Positions 6,941 to 10,267 of a stretch of 10,267 bases of DNA are shown piece by piece. The DNA lies in assembly GCA_034436045.1 (NCBI GenBank), contig DAOTVZ010000095.1:1-10267 (forward strand), given 5' to 3'. Under the pieces are notes generated by a model. It was not told the origin of the DNA and searched no databases. It saw nothing but the letters and a program-made list of their open reading frames with translations. Within the stretch, counting starts at the first letter, position 1. Every line of letters starts with the position of its first letter. Source of the stretch: H111-94 sp034436045 (GTDB lineage: Bacteria; Chloroflexota; Ktedonobacteria; Ktedonobacterales; Ktedonobacteraceae). A program made the position numbers and the translations under genes.

Positions 6941-8143
6941 ATGGATTCTATTCGTTATCCAACAGCCAGTCTGAAACCCTATCGGGAGGAGCCGCTGATA
7001 AGAGGGCACTTGTGGGTGTTCTCCGGCTCGTTGCAGCAGCCCCCTTACTGGATTGAACCGGGAGGACTGGCCGACATCAAATCTGCGAAGGGGCAGTTTG
7101 TCGCGCGTGGTTACTATAACCCCTATACGGATATTGCATTGCGTATCTTGACGTTTGATAGGGAGGAGGCGATTGATGTAGCTTTCTTTCGTCGGCGTAT
7201 TCAGCGTGCGCTGGCGCGAAGAGCGGAGTTGACCGCAAGCCAGACAGATGCTTATCGTGTCATTAATGCTGAGGGCGATGGCTTGCCAGGCTTAATTGTA
7301 GATCGTTATGCTGACGTGCTGGTAATGCAGATTCATACGCTGGGGATGGAGCATCTGCGTTCCCTGGTGGTAGAAGCACTGACGCAAGAGATCGACGTGC
7401 GCGGCATTCTACTACGGAATGATGTGCAGGCACGCCGCCGCGAAGGATTAGAATTAGAAGCGCCTGTTGTGGTCGCGGGCGAGGTACCGGCATATATCAC
7501 GATTCAGGAAAATGGCCTCTCTTTTCTAGTAGATCCCTGGCATGGTCAGAAAACAGGTTTTTTTCTCGATCAGCGTGACAAACGAGCAGCGTTACGCAAG
7601 TATGCCCCTGGGAAACGGGTCTTGAACTGTTTCAGCTACACGGGCGGTTTCTCAGTGTACGCTGCGGTAAGTAGCGCAGAGACACGTGTCACCAGCGTTG
7701 ATATTTCTGCTTCGGCAATGGAACTGGCGGTGCAACAGTTCAAGCTTAATGGCCTAGATCCGAACAAGCACGAATTTCTGGTTGCGGATGTGTTTGAGTA
7801 CCTTGAAATGGCCCACGAAGGCGGCGAGTTATTTGATATTGTGGTACTTGATCCACCGGCCTTCGCCAAGACTCAGCACGCGAAAAAGCAAGCCTTGCAA
7901 GCCTATCAGCGCCTGAATCTGCTTGGGATGCGCGTACTGCCTCCTGGAAGCCTGTTGCTCTCTTGCTCCTGTACCAGTGTGGTGAGCATGCGCGATTTGC
8001 ACGAGATATTAAAGCAGGATGCTCAACACTTATCTCGCCAGATACAGGTATTAGAAAGCTACACACACGGCATTGATCACCCTGTCAATCCCGCCATGCC
8101 GGAGACGGCCTATCTTAAAGCTATTTTTTGCCGTGTGAAGTGA
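6941..8143 (+). CDS. RlmI-like 23S rRNA (cytosine-C5) methyltransferase
   Basis: The 400-residue product has the layout of RlmI, which methylates a cytosine of 23S rRNA using S-adenosylmethionine. An N-terminal PUA domain (about residues 10-80) carries 'GHLWVFSGSL' and 'GQFVARGYYNP'. A central part includes 'VINAEGDGLPGLIVDRY'. The Rossmann methyltransferase domain has 'TGFFLDQRDKR', the SAM-binding motif I 'VLNCFSYTGGFSVYAA' (from residue 227), 'VTSVDIS', motif IV 'DPPAFAK' (Asp304-Pro305-Pro306) and 'LLSCSCTS' with Cys342 and Cys344 as candidates for the catalytic cysteine. Length agrees with E. coli RlmI (about 396). ATG 6941 has AGGGGG (6924-6929) 11 bases upstream. No promoter pair is obvious, but it follows a terminator and must have its own start, perhaps near the TATAGTATAG stretch (6871-6880). 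It is convergent with the PLDc_N-type gene. The target nucleotide is inferred from the family. Confidence 0.93.
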   Translation: MDSIRYPTASLKPYREEPLIRGHLWVFSGSLQQPPYWIEPGGLADIKSAKGQFVARGYYNPYTDIALRILTFDREEAIDVAFFRRRIQRALARRAELTASQTDAYRVINAEGDGLPGLIVDRYADVLVMQIHTLGMEHLRSLVVEALTQEIDVRGILLRNDVQARRREGLELEAPVVVAGEVPAYITIQENGLSFLVDPWHGQKTGFFLDQRDKRAALRKYAPGKRVLNCFSYTGGFSVYAAVSSAETRVTSVDISASAMELAVQQFKLNGLDPNKHEFLVADVFEYLEMAHEGGELFDIVVLDPPAFAKTQHAKKQALQAYQRLNLLGMRVLPPGSLLLSCSCTSVVSMRDLHEILKQDAQHLSRQIQVLESYTHGIDHPVNPAMPETAYLKAIFCRVK

Positions 8144-8156
8144 GGCATGTAAGTTT

Positions 8157-8212
8157 GCTACTACTGTAGCACAGAGAAGAAATCTGAAAAAGCTCATCCC
8201 TCGTGCTACAGT
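8157..8212. terminator. Inverted repeat between convergent genes
   Basis: ACTGTAGCAC (8163-8172) and GTGCTACAGT (8203-8212) form a perfect 10-bp stem with a 30-base loop, between the stop of the methyltransferase gene (8143) and the stop of the minus-strand gene (8226). A small alternative hairpin, GCTAC (8157-8161) with GTAGC (8166-8170), uses part of the same arm. The absence of a T-run on either strand makes the terminator role plausible but not certain. Confidence 0.5.
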
Positions 8213-8225
8213 GCTATAACGTTAG

Positions 8226-8462
8226 TTAGCGCCCCACCGCCTTGATGCGTTCTGGACGGCGAATAAAGTAATAGAGGAGCGCACCGATCAAGGGCACAAA
8301 GATGATCAGCAGTAGCCAGGCGATCTTATCATTGCCTTCGGACGGCTCTTTAGTAATGCAATCGATCAGCACCCAGAGCCAGATGATAGTAGCGAAAACC
8401 ATCAGACCGTTACGACCAAGCAAGAGAAGATGAAGAAAAACGGCGATGGGGTTCAGAAACAT
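8226..8462 (-). CDS. PLDc_N-type two-helix membrane protein
   Basis: The 78-residue product has two membrane-spanning segments, about residues 19-35 ('LMVFATIIWLWVLIDCI') and 47-67 ('IAWLLLIIFVPLIGALLYYFI'), and a short basic tail 'RRPERIKAVGR'. The order 'W-x-LID-C' / 'NDKIAWLLLIIFVPLIGALLYY' is the pattern of the short PLDc_N family (phospholipase D-nuclease N-terminal), found alone in many bacteria; its function is unknown and no nuclease or lipase catalytic residues are present. On the minus strand GGAGGG (8469-8474) lies 8 bases upstream of ATG 8462, which supports the start. The gene is divergent from the operon starting at 8721 and convergent with the methyltransferase gene. It could respond to the same operator as the divergent operon, but the distance (about 195 bases) makes that speculative. 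Confidence 0.85.
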   Translation of the reverse strand: MFLNPIAVFLHLLLLGRNGLMVFATIIWLWVLIDCITKEPSEGNDKIAWLLLIIFVPLIGALLYYFIRRPERIKAVGR

Positions 8463-8640
8463 AGTGATATCCCTCCATTTGTATCAATCACAGATTCTTT
8501 GTCAGGAAAGTACCATTGAGAGACAACCAACCTCTCTACGAACATACATGCAGAAAGTTGTGATATAGGCAAAGAAGGACGTGAGCGGGAACAAAAATTT
8601 CCTTCTGCTATCATAGCTCGCAAAAAAAGCCTGTAAGCTC

Positions 8641-8669
8641 TTGACAAAACCATTTTTACAGAGTACTCT
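8641..8669 (+). promoter_or_regulatory. Sigma-70-like promoter of the membrane protein/regulator operon
   Basis: TTGACA (8641-8646) is a perfect -35 hexamer. A spacing of 17 places TACTCT (8664-8669) at the -10 position, a weak match to TATAAT; TATATT (8669-8674) is a better hexamer but at a spacing of 22. The -10 region coincides with the first palindrome, so a bound repressor would block polymerase. The start codon follows about 50 bases downstream. Confidence 0.65.
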
Positions 8670-8688
8670 ATATTACAGAGTACTCTAT
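8656..8688 (+). promoter_or_regulatory. Tandem palindromic operator
   Basis: Two exact direct copies of TTACAGAGTACTCTAT lie at 8656-8671 and 8673-8688 (period 17 bases). Each contains the perfect 10-bp palindrome AGAGTACTCT (8660-8669 and 8677-8686). A period of 17 bases puts successive sites about 1.6 helical turns apart. The first copy covers the likely -10 element. The winged-helix regulator encoded at 9044-9376 is the obvious candidate to bind here as one dimer per palindrome; this is inferred from position. Confidence 0.8.
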
Positions 8689-8720
8689 GTATGGGATAAG
8701 TGTATTAGAGAGGAGCAAAG

Positions 8721-9044
8721 GTGGTGAATATTACATCGAAAGAGGCACAGGCGGCGTTGAATGACATCCAGCGCTTCACTGACAAAACGCAGAGTATAAT
8801 AAAACTCTGGTTAGGCTTATCGTCACTGCAAATTGGTTTGCTGTGGATTACGATTACGATGTTTGACTACATTGTAGCTGGTGTATGGTTGCAGCTACGT
8901 CTCTATATTATTTTAGGGTTTGCTGTGACACTGATGACGATTTCGGGCTATTGTCTGGTACCACACTACTTTTGGTTCTGGTCGGCGATTTTTGCCGGTT
9001 TGCCGCTGGTGGTAGTAGGAGTATATTGGCTAAGGCAACGATAA
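8721..9044 (+). CDS. Three-helix membrane protein coupled to the regulator gene
   Basis: The 107-residue product has a polar N-terminal helix ('SKEAQAALNDIQRFTDKTQ', about residues 6-24) and three hydrophobic segments, about residues 26-48, 51-77 and 83-103, ending 'YWLRQR'. I recognise no named family. GTG 8721 follows AGGAG (8711-8715) by 5 bases; the next codon, GTG 8724, gives a spacing of 8 and is equally possible. Its stop TAA (9042-9044) overlaps the ATG of the regulator (TAATG), so translation of the two is likely coupled. The tandem operator lies about 30 bases upstream. By context it could be a membrane partner that holds or senses for the regulator, or the regulator's target; neither is shown by sequence. 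Confidence 0.8.
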   Translation: MVNITSKEAQAALNDIQRFTDKTQSIIKLWLGLSSLQIGLLWITITMFDYIVAGVWLQLRLYIILGFAVTLMTISGYCLVPHYFWFWSAIFAGLPLVVVGVYWLRQR

Positions 9045-9376
9045 TGGCGAAACTCAACGAGATCATTCACCAACCGGTACGTCTACGTATCATGGCAATA
9101 GTTACAGCACTTGGGCCGGAAATGCAGGTAACGTTTAATTATCTGAAAGACATGCTTGAGCTGACTGATGGCAATCTGGGCGCGCATCTGCACAAGTTGG
9201 AAGAGGCGGGTTACGTGAAGATCACCAAGACATTTGTGCGCAATAAGCCACAGACCTATATTGAGGCTACACTGGAAGGTCGGGAAGCTTTTGCCGAACA
9301 TAGTGCAGCACTTAAGGAAATACTCGAAAGTAGTCAACATTTGGCGGCACAAAGGACACTCAATCAGGAGGTGTGA
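9044..9376 (+). CDS. Winged-helix transcriptional regulator (HTH_34 type)
   Basis: The 110-residue product is almost entirely one winged-helix domain. 'LNEIIHQPVRLRIMAIV' forms the first helix (residues 4-20), 'VTFNYLKDMLELTDGNLGAHLHKLEEAGYVKI' holds the helix-turn-helix with recognition helix about 42-55, and 'TKTFVRNKPQTYIEATLEGREAF' is the beta wing (61-83). A C-terminal helix probably dimerises the protein. This matches the small MarR/ArsR-like 'winged helix DNA-binding domain' group (HTH_34); no metal-binding cysteines are present. The frame is open farther upstream, but ATG 9044 is chosen because it overlaps the preceding stop and begins exactly at the domain; AAGG (9032-9035) lies 8 bases before it. 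It probably represses its own operon through the AGAGTACTCT palindromes and thereby controls the downstream thioester hydrolase. Confidence 0.9.
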   Translation: MAKLNEIIHQPVRLRIMAIVTALGPEMQVTFNYLKDMLELTDGNLGAHLHKLEEAGYVKITKTFVRNKPQTYIEATLEGREAFAEHSAALKEILESSQHLAAQRTLNQEV

Positions 9377-9432
9377 TCTTGCCGTTTTTTATCTGAGGAT
9401 TTTGCTCTCTGCTGTACTGAGAAAGGTTAAAC

Positions 9433-10267
9433 ATGATGGGTGACAACGCACTTAAAGAGCGTAATGTGAAACTGGATGTAGAGCCACTTGATGCACTGGT
9501 AGATGAGCCTGTTCACATCACCCTCTCTGGTTTAAACGCAGGTCAGGTAGTGATGTTGTCAGCACGCACATATGATATGCGGGAACAAGTCTGGGCTTCT
9601 TCTGCAACATTTGTCGCTGATAACAGAGGAGTAGTTGATATTTCCGCTCAAGCACCAAAAGCTGGTTCTTACCGGCAGGTAGACCCCATGGGATTGTTCT
9701 GGTCGATGCGACCGATGGGCAAAAGAGCTTCGACATTCTTTACAACAGGGGCGTTGAAACCAGTAATCATAACATTAAGTGCGGTTGTCAATGGACGAGA
9801 GGTTGCCGCCGCACATCTGACTCGACGTTTTGCGACGGAGGATGTGATACATATGCATGTGCGAGAACAGGGGCTGGTTGGTGTCTTCTGTTATCCGGCG
9901 CGTTCCGGGCCGGTTCCGGCTCTTATTGTATTGCCAGGTTCTGATGGACACGTTTGCGAGAATCAGGCCGCATTGCTGGCGTCGCGGGGCTTCGCAGCTC
10001 TGGCACTGGCCTACTTTGGCACGGAAGGTCTGCCGAAGAACCTGGTAAATATTCCGTTGGAGTATTTTGGGACGGCCCTCCAATGGTTGCAGGCACGCAC
10101 TGAGGTAGACGGTGAGAGGATGGGGGCTATTGGTCTTTCAAGAGGTGGTGAATTAGTGCTGTTGCTGGGCGCGACGTTTCCGGCCATCAAGGCGGTGGTA
10201 GCTTGTTCGCCAAGCGGGCTGGTGCAGGCGGGCCTTGATAGGCGTCGCTTTGCTTCTCCAGCCTGGA
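9433..10267 (+). CDS. Acyl-CoA thioester hydrolase/BAAT-family protein, 5' part
   Basis: The frame stays open from ATG 9433 to the end of the window (278 codons), so the 3' end is missing. AAAGG (9422-9426) precedes the ATG by 6 bases; ATG 9436 is an alternative. Residues about 12-125 resemble the Ig-like N-terminal domain of acyl-CoA thioesterases and bile acid-CoA:amino acid N-acyltransferases ('PLDALVDEPVHITLSGL', 'ADNRGVVDISAQAPKAGSY', 'VDPMGLFWSM'). An alpha/beta hydrolase domain follows, with 'LIVLPGSDGHVCENQAALL' (169 onward), 'GFAALALAYFG' and the nucleophile elbow 'GLSRGGE' with Ser236. Serine, rather than the Cys of mammalian BAAT, points to hydrolysis rather than acyl transfer. The catalytic Asp and His should lie beyond the window. 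It begins 56 bases after the regulator and probably shares its transcript. The substrate (acyl-CoA, ester or antibiotic-like compound) is unknown. Confidence 0.9.
   Translation, partial: MMGDNALKERNVKLDVEPLDALVDEPVHITLSGLNAGQVVMLSARTYDMREQVWASSATFVADNRGVVDISAQAPKAGSYRQVDPMGLFWSMRPMGKRASTFFTTGALKPVIITLSAVVNGREVAAAHLTRRFATEDVIHMHVREQGLVGVFCYPARSGPVPALIVLPGSDGHVCENQAALLASRGFAALALAYFGTEGLPKNLVNIPLEYFGTALQWLQARTEVDGERMGAIGLSRGGELVLLLGATFPAIKAVVACSPSGLVQAGLDRRRFASPAW

Noticed and set aside
6700..7056. A 118-codon plus-strand frame across the GH15 end and methyltransferase start
   Set aside because: It overlaps two real genes in another frame and crosses the GH15 terminator; the product is low-complexity and unlike any protein family.
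8453..8653. A 66-codon minus-strand frame upstream of the PLDc_N-type gene
   Set aside because: It overlaps that gene's start and ribosome binding site and the divergent promoter; no sign of coding composition.
8885..9043. Extended N-terminus of the winged-helix regulator
   Set aside because: The added residues lie out of frame within the membrane-protein gene; the family domain begins at ATG 9044, which overlaps the preceding stop.

Overview
The window reads as bacterial chromosome with moderate GC, mostly plus-strand genes, AT-richer intergenic leaders and long perfect-stem terminator hairpins. The gene families (a HemQ-type chlorite-dismutase fold protein followed by HemL and HemB, a GH15 hydrolase, an RlmI-like methyltransferase, a small winged-helix regulator with a membrane partner, and a BAAT-type thioester hydrolase) fit a Ktedonobacteria-like Chloroflexota soil bacterium best. 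That placement is inference from protein style, not a database match.

Left part (1-2704): a haem/tetrapyrrole block. The 3' end of a hemQ-like gene enters from outside the window and is followed by a strong hairpin plus T-run. Then come hemL (glutamate-1-semialdehyde aminomutase) and hemB (porphobilinogen synthase), 23 bases apart, closed by a 13-bp hairpin. HemL and HemB catalyse consecutive steps (glutamate-1-semialdehyde to 5-aminolevulinate to porphobilinogen), and HemQ acts at the end of the coproporphyrin-dependent haem route. The hemQ-hemL hairpin can refold so that its descending arm pairs with the hemL ribosome binding site, which makes it a candidate control point.

Middle part (2705-6797): an AT-rich leader, then a secreted protein made of six repeats of about 48 residues that look like beta-propeller lectin blades. 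It ends in a hairpin that could terminate transcription on both strands. A roughly 800-base stretch follows that looks empty, but its minus strand carries a 53-codon gene for a small membrane protein with a good ribosome binding site. A leader with nested inverted repeats then precedes a cytoplasmic GH15 hydrolase (trehalase or glucoamylase type) with its own terminator.

Right part (6798-10267): an RlmI-like 23S rRNA methyltransferase, convergent with a 78-residue two-helix membrane protein of the PLDc_N type. Divergent from the latter is an apparent operon: a three-helix membrane protein, a winged-helix regulator whose start overlaps the previous stop (TAATG), and the first 278 codons of an acyl-CoA thioester hydrolase/BAAT-family enzyme that runs off the end. 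Its promoter region has TTGACA followed by two tandem 16-base repeats, each with the perfect palindrome AGAGTACTCT. This is the clearest regulatory signal in the window and probably the operator of the locally encoded regulator.

I saw no tRNA, rRNA, CRISPR array, insertion sequence or prophage gene.
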